Shown piece after piece: positions 10,549-19,089 of a stretch of 64,000 nt of DNA. Positions within the stretch are counted from its first letter, which is position 1, and each line of letters opens with the position of its first letter. The notes under the pieces were generated by a model. The model was not told the DNA's origin. It was given only the letters and a program-made list of their open reading frames with translations, and made no database searches. Source of the DNA: Treponema sp. C6A8 (GTDB lineage Bacteria; Spirochaetota; Spirochaetia; Treponematales; Treponemataceae); the NCBI RefSeq assembly GCF_000619925.1, contig NZ_JHVB01000001.1, positions 310,001 through 374,000 of the forward strand. Reading direction: 5' to 3'. A program made the translations under genes and the position numbers.

Positions 10549-13253
10549 TATTTTATTCCTTTGTGCCAGTTTTCGGCTTTAAATATATTTTTTGAGATTG
10601 TATAAAAATCTTCATCGTCAAGTTTGAAGGTGTTTATGTTGTTTGCTCCAGGACGCCAGTTGTGGGCAATTGTTACACCAGAAGCTGTTTTATTTTCCGG
10701 AGAAATTTCCTTAATTTCATTTCCTGTGAATGGATTTACAGGATGGTCGACAATGCCTTTTAGCGCGATTGAAGGGACGTCTGCGTTTGTCATGAAATCT
10801 TCGTTTACGCGGAGGGCGCCTTTTGCATTGAAATCTTTTACAAGCAAAAGAGGATGCAGATGGTCTGGATTATAACCGTTTTCAAGAGTTCCCCAGAAAT
10901 CGAGCTTCAGTCCGTCACCACTTCCGATTCCGTGGTCACTTACAAGAATGATGCGGGAATTATCATAGCAGTCATTTTCTTTAAGGTAATCAAAGAATTC
11001 TGCAAGACGCTTGTATGCTGCAAGATTTGAACTTATTGCCCTGTAATTTGTAACAGGCGCATTCGGCTTTTGTGTGATTTTTTTTGCAGGTTCAAAATTC
11101 GGCGCCTGAAGAGGAGATTCTGAATGTGGAGTTTCATTTGTAATTGTAATGTATGAACTCTTGTCAGAACTAAAATCTGTAAGTTCAGGAAGATAATCAA
11201 GTGAAGCGTAATAATCGATAAATTCCATAATATCACTTGTTGAATCATCACTTGACCACCAGTGACCGTCCTTATAAACGCTGTCACGCATAAAGGTAGG
11301 AACTTCCTTAAAAAGACTGAACCATACAAGATTTCTTTTGAGGGTATTACTTGTAATATTTTCAGAAACCTTATCAAGATTATGCTTTACCCAGTAGCTG
11401 GTGTATTTTCTTTCCGCATTAAAGCCCTTGATTTTTGGATAGGGATTACATATTGACATATCAGCAATCCAGTTATAATTTGCCCAGCTTAAATCAGATA
11501 CAGTTGCATTAAAATCTGCCTGCTCTGTAAAAATGCGTGGCAAAAGTAAAAGAGCCTGATTATGCTTATCGACAAGTTTTTCATTGTCGCGTTTATTCAT
11601 TTCAAGAGGTGTATATTCGTAACCGCCGTAAAGTCCCGGAGAGCCCAGCAAAGTCCAGGCATTATAAGAAGCTGTATTATGATATAAAACAAAACCGTCA
11701 AAAGAATCATTTAGTTCCGGGTAAGCTTTGAAAATATCCTGAACATAAGAGTTTTCTGCGCGGTCAAGCATAAATACAAAAACATTCTGACCGGTTTTTG
11801 AAAGATGATATACAGGTTCAAGAGAATCTGCTTTTTCTACGCCTTCTGCAATATTTTTTTTGTAGGAATTATATGCTCCCTGAATCTGGAAAGCGTGAAC
11901 TAGAGTTATTCCTGTTTCTGCAATAAGAATAATCGAAAGAAGGCTTGTCAAAATCTTCTGTTTTTTGAATTTCAAAATGATAAGAGGCAGGAGGAATGCA
12001 AATCCTGCAAGAAGCATATTTAATAATGCAGTTTTTAAGCCCGGCTGACCGATTGCTGAATCAAAGGTAATCATTCTGGATAGATTTCCATAATCACCCG
12101 AAAAACAGAATGCGTTTACAAGTCCCGAAAACAAAACAGCTGTAAGGAAGACTGAAATTAAAGTCTGAATCCTGGCATGGAATAAAAAGTAAACACAGGC
12201 CGGCCAGAATAGTAAAAGGCCAAGTGTCTGAAGGGTAGCGTTTCCCAAAAAATAAAGAGGAGAGCCGAAACCGTCAATATCTGCGAATTCAATTGCAGAA
12301 GAATTGATTACATAAGAAGGAAGAACAAAGCCGCCTAAAAGACAAAGTGAAAGAGCGCTTAATACAAAAATTGATAAGCGGACTTTTGCGTCCCAGACTA
12401 TAGGCTGGAAAACTGTATCAAGAAGATACTGAACGAATTTTACTACAAGCGGTGCCAGCAGAAGGAGAGTGCAGGCTGCAACAAGTAAAAGACGCTTATG
12501 CAAAAGTCCTTCATGAATAAAAACCATATAGCAGTCAAGCATAATTATGCAGGCAGCCATAATGATATATAAAACTTTGAGAGGATTTTTAATTTTATAG
12601 AAGATATTTTTTACAAGACTGAAGACATTGTTCATTGTCCAGTAAACTACAAGTCCTGAAGGAGAATTGTAAAGAATTACAAGAAATACAAGAGCCATTC
12701 CGTAAATCTGGATTTTATCTTTTGCCTTAAATCCTTTTGTATATATTGCTCCTGCAACAATGTTGATTAAAGTCATTGCAATAGGAAGAATATTTATAGG
12801 AAAGTTTCCTATTCTGAAAAGAGCATCCTGCTGGCCCATATTACGGATAAATAAAAATGATTTTTCCTGCAAAACCGGAAGATTAGACAGAAAACTGTAG
12901 GCCGCAATAAAAAATGGAATCTGAATTAAAAGACCAAAAGATGAACGAAGGGCCATAATTGGATGGTAATGATTCTCTTTATAGTAGGTTGTAAGAATCA
13001 TATACTGTTCGTCGCCTTTAAAAGTTTCTTTTATGCGCTGAACACCTTTTTCAAGTTTTTTTTCTGTATTACGCTGAATCTGCTGCCAGCGTTCTGCAAC
13101 AATATACAAAGGAAGACAGAAGATAGAAACTGCAAAACTTACACCAATTACTGCAATTCCTGGATTTTTGAAGATATTATCAAAAAGCATGAATGCAAAT
13201 TCAATAATCTGGATAAGCGGGTAGATGATAATAGTGTATAAAAAAGTTCCCAT
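10548..13253 (-). CDS. YidC-like domain fused to LtaS/EptA/sulfatase-type domain, paralog 1
   Basis: A 901-residue fusion. Residues 1-222 match the YidC/Oxa1 core: first helix, cytoplasmic helical hairpin (55-95), ALRSSFGLLIQIPFFIAAYS (101-120), and NSPSGLVVYWTMNNVFSLVK (196-215). About seven further membrane segments follow (225-455). Residues 489-860 are an alkaline-phosphatase-superfamily domain with candidate metal/nucleophile residues D497, T534 or T548, H710 and D773-H774, plus H798/H800. The groove arginine of true YidC is S43 here. By analogy with LtaS and EptA the C-terminal domain would sit outside the membrane and transfer or remove a phospho-group. It has its own strong promoter and is coupled to the CDP-glycerol-transferase-like gene. 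Confidence 0.88.
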   Translation of the reverse strand: MGTFLYTIIIYPLIQIIEFAFMLFDNIFKNPGIAVIGVSFAVSIFCLPLYIVAERWQQIQRNTEKKLEKGVQRIKETFKGDEQYMILTTYYKENHYHPIMALRSSFGLLIQIPFFIAAYSFLSNLPVLQEKSFLFIRNMGQQDALFRIGNFPINILPIAMTLINIVAGAIYTKGFKAKDKIQIYGMALVFLVILYNSPSGLVVYWTMNNVFSLVKNIFYKIKNPLKVLYIIMAACIIMLDCYMVFIHEGLLHKRLLLVAACTLLLLAPLVVKFVQYLLDTVFQPIVWDAKVRLSIFVLSALSLCLLGGFVLPSYVINSSAIEFADIDGFGSPLYFLGNATLQTLGLLLFWPACVYFLFHARIQTLISVFLTAVLFSGLVNAFCFSGDYGNLSRMITFDSAIGQPGLKTALLNMLLAGFAFLLPLIILKFKKQKILTSLLSIILIAETGITLVHAFQIQGAYNSYKKNIAEGVEKADSLEPVYHLSKTGQNVFVFMLDRAENSYVQDIFKAYPELNDSFDGFVLYHNTASYNAWTLLGSPGLYGGYEYTPLEMNKRDNEKLVDKHNQALLLLPRIFTEQADFNATVSDLSWANYNWIADMSICNPYPKIKGFNAERKYTSYWVKHNLDKVSENITSNTLKRNLVWFSLFKEVPTFMRDSVYKDGHWWSSDDSTSDIMEFIDYYASLDYLPELTDFSSDKSSYITITNETPHSESPLQAPNFEPAKKITQKPNAPVTNYRAISSNLAAYKRLAEFFDYLKENDCYDNSRIILVSDHGIGSGDGLKLDFWGTLENGYNPDHLHPLLLVKDFNAKGALRVNEDFMTNADVPSIALKGIVDHPVNPFTGNEIKEISPENKTASGVTIAHNWRPGANNINTFKLDDEDFYTISKNIFKAENWHKGIK

Positions 13254-13261
13254 AAGCTTAA

Positions 13262-13290
13262 ATTATAAATAATCCCTTTTTACTTGTAAA
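13262..13290 (-). promoter_or_regulatory. Promoter inside the operon, before YidC-sulfatase paralog 1
   Basis: On the minus strand TTTACA (13290-13285), a 17-nt spacer and TATAAT (13267-13262) precede the ATG at 13253 by 8 nt. It overlaps the stop codon of paralog 2. This would let paralog 1 and the three downstream genes be transcribed separately, from a leaderless or nearly leaderless mRNA. Confidence 0.6.
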
Positions 13291-15949
13291 GTTTACTCCA
13301 GTTTTCTGATTTATATATGTCATCATGAACTGTGTACCATTCAGAATCTGCAATTTTATATTTTTTGTTGTAACGGCTGCGAAGATTTTCTACCTGAGCG
13401 TGAGCAATCTTTACCTTTGAATTCTTTTCTTCAATAGAATTGATTTTTAATTCGTTGCCGGTAAATGGATTTTTTGCATTATTGATAATTCCTTCGGTAA
13501 TAATTGCCGGAGTATCAGCATTTGTCATAAAGGTGAAATCTTCTTTAAGGCTTCCCTTTGCCCCAAAATCTTTTACCATAAGGGTTGCGGTTACTTCTTC
13601 CTTGTTAAATCCGAAGGTCTGCTCCATTTTGCCGCTGTTTGTTCCATCTCCGTGGTCACTGACAATAATGATTCTTGTATTGTCATAAACATCGTTTGCC
13701 TTAAGGTAATCAAAGAATTCTGCCCAACGCAGCATTGCGCTTGAAGCCGTATGATAGCTCAAAAGATTTGCATATTTTGAAGAACCTATGTCTGTTACCT
13801 TATCTACAGGAACATAATCCGGAGCCTGAAGCATAATAGGTTCATGGGTAATCTCATTTACGAGCATTGTAAGTGTCGGCTTATCTGAATCCAGGGCTGT
13901 AAGTTCAGTCATAAGATCTAATGGAGCATAACAGTCCATAAAAGCCTTTTCTTTCATTTTGGAATTTCCTGTAATCCACCAGGAACGGTGATAAATCATA
14001 GGGCGGAAAAGAGGAAGGGCAATCTTAAAAAGACTAAGATAAAGGAAATTTCTTTTTAGAAGAATAGTTCTGATAGGATATGGAGTTTTTCCGTGATTTT
14101 CATACCAGAGTTTTGTGTAGATTCCCTTTGTAATATGCCGGTTTACGTTATCAAGTCCTTTATAAATCTGAGTTACAGGTTCATCGCCATAGTTTTCATA
14201 AGGCATGTCTGCAAGATTTATATTCCAGTTCAGCTCATTGAAAAGGGTAGGTAGTGTAAGAATGGCTTCATTATGCTTTTTCTGAATTGTGTCGTCACGC
14301 TTGTTAAGTTCAAAAGGAGTATAATCATAACCGCCAAAAAGTCCGATTGCTCCAAGCTGAGTATAATAGCTCATTGAAACTGTATTTGGATAAAAAGTGA
14401 AGCCTGAGAATTTTTCTTTAAGATCCGGATGTTCTTCAAATACTTCATGAACAATAGGACCAACGCAGCGGTCCTGCATAATAAGAAGAACGTTTTTTTC
14501 TGTTTTTGAAAGATGATAGATTTTTTCCAAGCCATCGTCTGAACCAGAAAGAATTTCTTCATGAGTCATGTTCTTAAAGGTTTTATTGATTGAAAAAGTA
14601 TTTTTTACAAAAACTGCTGCAAAACTGATACTTGCAATCAAAAGAACATAATTTATTATATTTGAAAATTTTTCGAGGATTAAAATAAGAATTGCAGTAA
14701 TAAATAGCATTGCAATCAGATTAATTGCAATCTGTGCTTTAGAAGGAAAAACAACCTCGTGCATGAATGTCAGATCATCATTCATAGGGCCGTAGCTTCC
14801 CTGGAAAACAAAACAGTTTACAACTGCCATAATAAAAATCAAAGGCCAGAGAATTGCCATTGTCTTTTTGAATTTATCTCCAAAAAGATAGTAAAGACAG
14901 ACCGGCCAGAAGAGATAAAGCCCAACATTCTGTAAAAATGGAACAAGAATAAAGATAAAAGGTGATTTATAAGAATCAACGTAGCAGAAGTTTGCGGCAG
15001 AAGATTCAATGACGTATGAAGGAAGAACTGCTCCTGCAAGAAAGGCAAGGGCAAATGCGCTTAGCCAGAAAATCTTGTCGCGGAGTTTTGTATCTGTATC
15101 AAGTGTAAGAAGATGTTTTGAAATAAAGAGTGAATAAAAATAAGAAATCTGATTAAAAAAGGCTACGGCAAGGAAAAGAAGAACTGTTCCTGCCATATAA
15201 ACTTTCTTTCCTGTTTTGAATGCCCAGATAACAGATAAGAAAAGGGCAATAGAACATAAAATATGGAAAACTTTTTTTGGATTTTTAAGTTTATAGAATA
15301 CGTTTTTTACAAGGCTCAGAACATTGTTCATTGTCCAGTAAACAACAAGTCCAGCCGGAGAATCATAAAGAATTACAAGAAAGATTGCGGCGCTGGCATA
15401 AATCGTAACTTTTTCGCTAATAGCATGACCTTTTGAATAAATGGCACCCGAAATTACGTTTATAAGGGTCATGGCAATTGGAAGAACGTTAATCGGAATT
15501 GCACCGAGCATAAAAGTTCGGTCTGGAGCGCCAAAATCAGAAATGAAAAGGAAACGGTAGCCCTGTAATGCTTCTACATTTGATAAAAAGGAGTAGGCCG
15601 CAATAAAAAAGGGAATCTGAATTAAAAGACTGAAGGAAGAACGAAGAGCCATAATCGGATGATAATGATTCTCACGATAGTAGGTTGTAAGAATCATGTA
15701 CTGTTCGTCGCCCTTGAAGGTCTGTTTGATACGGTCTACACCTGCTTTCAGTTTAGCCTGAATCTTTCTTTCTTCTTCCTGCCAGCCTTCTGCTACTATG
15801 TAAAGAGGCAGACAAAAAAGTGTTACTGCAAAACTAAGAGAAATTACCGCAATTCCTTTAGATGTAACTGAAGAAAAGAATACATAGAAAAATTCTAATA
15901 CATCATAAATTGGAGCAATAATTATGTTATAAAAAAAAGATCCAGTCAT
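13280..15949 (-). CDS. YidC-like domain fused to LtaS/EptA/sulfatase-type domain, paralog 2
   Basis: An 889-residue paralog with the same layout as its neighbours: a YidC-like core in residues 1-222 (ALRSSFSLLIQIPFFIAAYS; DSPAGLVVYWTMNNVLSLVK), a polytopic middle and a C-terminal sulfatase-type domain. Landmarks of that domain are NVLLIMQDR (Asp), TQLGAIGLFGGYDYTPFELN (two conserved Thr), LVNEITHEPIMLQAP (His) and IIVSDHGDG (Asp-His). The groove arginine is T43. It differs from paralogs 1 and 3 in lacking the HxH pair before LMVKDF, so its metal site or substrate may differ. It begins 14 nt after the hddC-gmhB fusion, tying it to heptose synthesis. Confidence 0.87.
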   Translation of the reverse strand: MTGSFFYNIIIAPIYDVLEFFYVFFSSVTSKGIAVISLSFAVTLFCLPLYIVAEGWQEEERKIQAKLKAGVDRIKQTFKGDEQYMILTTYYRENHYHPIMALRSSFSLLIQIPFFIAAYSFLSNVEALQGYRFLFISDFGAPDRTFMLGAIPINVLPIAMTLINVISGAIYSKGHAISEKVTIYASAAIFLVILYDSPAGLVVYWTMNNVLSLVKNVFYKLKNPKKVFHILCSIALFLSVIWAFKTGKKVYMAGTVLLFLAVAFFNQISYFYSLFISKHLLTLDTDTKLRDKIFWLSAFALAFLAGAVLPSYVIESSAANFCYVDSYKSPFIFILVPFLQNVGLYLFWPVCLYYLFGDKFKKTMAILWPLIFIMAVVNCFVFQGSYGPMNDDLTFMHEVVFPSKAQIAINLIAMLFITAILILILEKFSNIINYVLLIASISFAAVFVKNTFSINKTFKNMTHEEILSGSDDGLEKIYHLSKTEKNVLLIMQDRCVGPIVHEVFEEHPDLKEKFSGFTFYPNTVSMSYYTQLGAIGLFGGYDYTPFELNKRDDTIQKKHNEAILTLPTLFNELNWNINLADMPYENYGDEPVTQIYKGLDNVNRHITKGIYTKLWYENHGKTPYPIRTILLKRNFLYLSLFKIALPLFRPMIYHRSWWITGNSKMKEKAFMDCYAPLDLMTELTALDSDKPTLTMLVNEITHEPIMLQAPDYVPVDKVTDIGSSKYANLLSYHTASSAMLRWAEFFDYLKANDVYDNTRIIIVSDHGDGTNSGKMEQTFGFNKEEVTATLMVKDFGAKGSLKEDFTFMTNADTPAIITEGIINNAKNPFTGNELKINSIEEKNSKVKIAHAQVENLRSRYNKKYKIADSEWYTVHDDIYKSENWSKLYK

Positions 15950-15963
15950 TATTTATTTAAAAC

Positions 15964-17301
15964 CTATTTTAAAAGTTTAGTTACCGCAGAAAGTAAATCT
16001 TCTTTTTCGGAAATAAGAATTCCTTCTTTACAACCTGCAGCGTTTCCAGATTCTATATCTTTTATGCTGTCACCAATCATAAAGGATTGTGAAAGGTCTA
16101 TGTTGAAATCTTTTGCAGCCTGTAAGAAAAGACCTGCTTTTGGTTTACGGCAGTCGCAGTCACATTTATATTCAGGACGTTCTCCCGGGAAGCCTTTATC
16201 TGTATGATGAGGACAGAAGTAAAGTCCGTCGATGAAAGCTCCTTCCTTACCAAGCTCTGTTTCCATTTTTGCGTGGATAAGGGCAAGCTCTTCAAAAGTA
16301 CAGTCGCCTCGGGCAATTACAGGCTGGTTTGTAATTACAATTGCAAGGTAGCCTGATTTATTGATTTTTTTGACTGCCTCTGCAGCGCCCGGAATAAGTT
16401 CAAACTGTTCAGGTTTTGTAACAAAGCCGCAGTTTGTGTTTATTGTTCCGTCCCGGTCCAGGAAAACAGCCTTCTGCTTCTGACTGAGGTTTCTTGCATG
16501 AACCTTTCCGCTTTTGATGTCAGCTTCTGTTTCGTAGTAGCGGTCAGGAGTTCCCATATCCTTGATGTATTCCGGTGTTTCGTAGGCAAAAATCTTTCCG
16601 GATTTGATATTGGGTTTAAGAACATCGCGGTCAAGATCGATTTTATCCGGAGTTTCAGGGTGGCGGGGAACAAAGTTCTTAATTGTTTCGCGCAAAAGCT
16701 CTGGTGAAATAAGCTGGAGTCCTGCATTTACAAGATTTTTATAGTAAAGGCGTTCATCCTCTTTTGCCATCCACTTTGTTACGCGGTGGGTATTTACTGG
16801 CATACCACCGGCTTCAGCGGGTGGCAGTACTTCTGTTACAAGAAGAGATGAATCATAAGGATGTCCGTTAGGGTGAGCCATAAGGCTTGCCCATGCCTTG
16901 TGTTCCTTGTGGAAGGCAATAAATCGGTTGAAGTCGATGTCAAAAATTACATCGCCGCACAAAAGAAGAAAGTCATCATCAATGACAGTTTTTGTCTGAA
17001 CTTCCTCACAGGCCTTGCCGTCCAGCATTTTGAAAAGTGCCCCGGCAGTTCCAAGCGGGCGGTCTTCAGTAAAATATGAAATATTTACACCGAACTTTGA
17101 ACCATCACCAAAAAATTCTTTGATTACGTGTCCAAGATGACCGACACCAATTGTAATGTCGGTAAGCCCGCAGGCTTTGAGGTTTTCAATCTGATACTGC
17201 AGGATTGGTTTTCCGCAGATTTCAATCATAGGCTTTGGAACATCCGCACGTACTGACTGAATGCGGGTTCCCATGCCGCCTGCCATAATAATAACTTTCA
17301 T
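15964..17301 (-). CDS. Heptose-1-P guanylyltransferase fused to heptose bisphosphate phosphatase
   Basis: A 445-residue two-enzyme fusion. Residues 1-235 are a nucleotidyltransferase (MAGGMGTRIQSV, VPKPMIEICGKPIL, LCGDVIFDID) of the HddC type, predicted to make GDP-D-glycero-alpha-D-manno-heptose. Residues about 278-445 are a HAD phosphatase of the GmhB type: FLDRDGTIN, TNQPVIARG, the zinc cluster CPHH...CDCDCRKPK and MIGDSIKDIESG. GmhB removes the C7 phosphate before nucleotide activation, so the fusion joins two consecutive steps. With gmhA and hddA directly upstream the pathway from sedoheptulose 7-phosphate is complete. The 35-nt spacer before it is almost entirely a palindromic repeat, and no Shine-Dalgarno is obvious. 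Confidence 0.92.
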   Translation of the reverse strand: MKVIIMAGGMGTRIQSVRADVPKPMIEICGKPILQYQIENLKACGLTDITIGVGHLGHVIKEFFGDGSKFGVNISYFTEDRPLGTAGALFKMLDGKACEEVQTKTVIDDDFLLLCGDVIFDIDFNRFIAFHKEHKAWASLMAHPNGHPYDSSLLVTEVLPPAEAGGMPVNTHRVTKWMAKEDERLYYKNLVNAGLQLISPELLRETIKNFVPRHPETPDKIDLDRDVLKPNIKSGKIFAYETPEYIKDMGTPDRYYETEADIKSGKVHARNLSQKQKAVFLDRDGTINTNCGFVTKPEQFELIPGAAEAVKKINKSGYLAIVITNQPVIARGDCTFEELALIHAKMETELGKEGAFIDGLYFCPHHTDKGFPGERPEYKCDCDCRKPKAGLFLQAAKDFNIDLSQSFMIGDSIKDIESGNAAGCKEGILISEKEDLLSAVTKLLK

Positions 17302-17308
17302 ATGCTAT

Positions 17309-17338
17309 ATGTCATTGTCGTACTTGATACGACAATCT
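17309..17338 (+). repeat. 30-nt palindromic REP-like repeat, copy 1
   Basis: The hairpin ATTGTCGTA/TACGACAAT occupies the spacer between gmhA and the hddC-gmhB fusion and runs into the gmhA stop codon. It is 27/30 identical to 18008-18037. In that copy the T-A pair next to the loop is a G-C pair, so the stem is conserved while the sequence changes. Confidence 0.8.
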
Positions 17339-17969
17339 ACTCCTTCCAGAATGCCTCTTCAATTTCAAGGCAGAGGGCATGATAAACAGGAAGGTGAAGT
17401 TCCTGAATCATAAAGGTTTCGTTCTGAGGAACGATGATGCAGATGTCTGCCAGTCCCTTGAGCTTTCCGCCGTTTTTTCCTGTAAGGGCGATTGTCTTAA
17501 GTCCTTTTGCTTTTGCAACAACTGTCGGATAAACGATGTCTTTTGAGTTTCCTGAAGTAGAGATTCCAAGGAATACATCACCTTTTACACCGTAGCCGTT
17601 TACCTGCTGGGCAAACATAACGTTTCCGTCTACGTCATTCAGGCTTGCTGTCATAAGGGCTGTGTTATTTGTAAGGGCGATTGCCGGAAGGGACCCCTGA
17701 AGTTTATCTGCAAGGTAAGCACCTGTATCAGCATCAATAGCTTTAATCTGATTGATAAAGTCTGCTGAAGGAGTGCGTTTTTTACAGAAGGATTTCAAAA
17801 GCTCTCCTGTAATGTGATCGCTGTCTGCGCATGAACCGCCGTTACCTGCAACTAAAAGCTGTCCTCCGTTTTTGAAGGATTCAATCATTGCAACAGCTGC
17901 ATCTTCAATATCTTTTTTACAAACGCTAAGAGAAGGATAGCGTTCAATTAACTGATCTATATATTTCAT
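17337..17969 (-). CDS. gmhA: Sedoheptulose 7-phosphate isomerase
   Basis: A 210-residue SIS-domain protein: GNGGSCADSDHITGELLKSF carries the substrate and zinc-site residues, GISTSGNSKDI is the sugar-phosphate loop, and ALTGKNGGKL and ELHLPVYHALCLEIEE follow as in GmhA. It isomerises sedoheptulose 7-phosphate to D-glycero-D-manno-heptose 7-phosphate, the first committed step towards GDP-heptose. The length is slightly above the usual 190-200 residues. GAGGAT precedes the ATG. It sits between hddA and the hddC-gmhB fusion, bracketed by two copies of a palindromic repeat. Confidence 0.95.
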   Translation of the reverse strand: MKYIDQLIERYPSLSVCKKDIEDAAVAMIESFKNGGQLLVAGNGGSCADSDHITGELLKSFCKKRTPSADFINQIKAIDADTGAYLADKLQGSLPAIALTNNTALMTASLNDVDGNVMFAQQVNGYGVKGDVFLGISTSGNSKDIVYPTVVAKAKGLKTIALTGKNGGKLKGLADICIIVPQNETFMIQELHLPVYHALCLEIEEAFWKE

Positions 17970-18007
17970 AATATCCTCACTTTGTCATTATAGAAATTTT
18001 CATTCAC

Positions 18008-18037
18008 ATGTCATTGTCGGACTTGACCCGACAATCT
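18008..18037 (+). repeat. 30-nt palindromic REP-like repeat, copy 2
   Basis: The hairpin ATTGTCGG/CCGACAAT with loop ACTTGAC lies in the hddA-gmhA spacer, 2 nt from the hddA stop codon. It has the same orientation and same position relative to the upstream stop as copy 1 (17309-17338). Confidence 0.8.
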
Positions 18038-18039
18038 TT

Positions 18040-19035
18040 CTATTTAGTGTATTCTTCCGGTCCGTAATAGATGATTTTTGTTCCTTCGTTTTCAAACTTG
18101 AATGGAACATACATCTGACCTTCAAGAGCCTTCTTTACAGCTTCCTGTTTTTCTTTTGGAACGTAGAAGAGAAGGAATCCGCCGCCGCCGGCTCCAAGAA
18201 GTTTTCCACCAAGGGCACCGGCTTTTATGGCCTTGTCATACTGTTCATCAATTGAACCTGTAGAAATGCCTGAAGAAATACCGCGCTTAAGCTTCCATGT
18301 GTAGTCAAGAAGCTTTCCGAACTCGTCAAGGGAAGTATTTTTGTCTGTAAGAACTCTTTCTGCTTCATCAACAAGTTCATACATTTTTAGAAGTTCAGAT
18401 GTCTTATCCTTCATCGATTTTTCAGTGCCTTTCTGAATGTCAGAAGAAAAGCGACTGAAACCTGTAAAGAAAAGCATGAGGTGGTCATTGAGTTCTTTTT
18501 TTCGCTCTGGCGAAATAATTACAGGATTTACGCTGTAGCCGTCGCGTGAAAAGTTGATTCTGTTGAAGCCGCCGAATGAAGCTGCAATCTGATCCTGAAT
18601 ACCACCTGCTTCCTTACAAAGCTCGCGCTCAAGGTAAATAGCATCGTCTGCAAGCTTTCGCTTGTCTGCATACTGACCTTTAAGTGCATAGAAGGCAGAA
18701 AGCATTCCTACCGCAAATGAAGAAGAGGTTCCAAGTCCTGAGCGGGCAGGAAGGTCTGCTTCATAAGTCATACGGATTTCGTGCATATCAAGCCATTCCA
18801 TAGCGTTACGGATGGCCGGATGTACGATTTCTGAATTTGAATTTACCTTTTCTTCTTTTGAGTAAGTAAGGTGTGTTTTATAGTCGAAAAAAGGTGGAAG
18901 GTGGCGTACTGTTACGTAAGCATATTTGTCAAATGTTGTACTGAGTACAGCTCCACCGTGTTCATTAAAAAAGCCGTTAAAGTCTGTTCCGCCGCCAAAA
19001 AAGCTCATGCGGAAAGGTGTCTGTGTAATAATCAT
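18040..19035 (-). CDS. hddA: D-glycero-alpha-D-manno-heptose 7-phosphate kinase
   Basis: A 331-residue GHMP kinase. The N-terminus (TQTPFRMSFFGGGTDFNGFF) and the ATP loop DLPARSGLGTSSSFAVGML are those of HddA-type sugar kinases, and GALGGKLLGAGGGGFLLFYV is the C-terminal GHMP motif. It phosphorylates C1 of heptose 7-phosphate with alpha configuration, giving the 1,7-bisphosphate for the GmhB domain. The alpha-kinase choice, rather than the HldE beta-kinase, fits a GDP-heptose for capsule or S-layer-type glycans and not ADP-heptose for an LPS core. A promoter of the leaderless type stands directly before it, so it probably opens a transcription unit. Confidence 0.93.
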   Translation of the reverse strand: MIITQTPFRMSFFGGGTDFNGFFNEHGGAVLSTTFDKYAYVTVRHLPPFFDYKTHLTYSKEEKVNSNSEIVHPAIRNAMEWLDMHEIRMTYEADLPARSGLGTSSSFAVGMLSAFYALKGQYADKRKLADDAIYLERELCKEAGGIQDQIAASFGGFNRINFSRDGYSVNPVIISPERKKELNDHLMLFFTGFSRFSSDIQKGTEKSMKDKTSELLKMYELVDEAERVLTDKNTSLDEFGKLLDYTWKLKRGISSGISTGSIDEQYDKAIKAGALGGKLLGAGGGGFLLFYVPKEKQEAVKKALEGQMYVPFKFENEGTKIIYYGPEEYTK

Positions 19036-19044
19036 AGTATTATG

Positions 19045-19073
19045 ATTTTATCAGATTGCGCCTTTTAGTTCAA
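19045..19073 (-). promoter_or_regulatory. Probable hddA promoter (leaderless type)
   Basis: On the minus strand TTGAAC (19073-19068), a 17-nt spacer and TAAAAT (19050-19045) lie 9 nt before the hddA ATG. No Shine-Dalgarno is present between them. Confidence 0.55.
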
Positions 19074-19089
19074 ATACGACGATAAAATA

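Noticed and set aside
10105-10605. Plus-strand open frame of 166 codons opposite the CDP-glycerol-transferase-like gene
   Set aside because: Composition is that of an antisense shadow (many Phe, Cys, Lys), with no domain and no start signal.
10548-13253. Frame fusion artefact joining yidC to a sulfatase gene
   Set aside because: Three independent paralogs have the same continuous architecture and comparable lengths (889-905 residues), so a sequencing or frameshift error cannot explain it.
17309-18037. Possible start of a CRISPR array
   Set aside because: The two 30-nt repeats are about 670 nt apart with a whole gene between them, and no cas gene is present.
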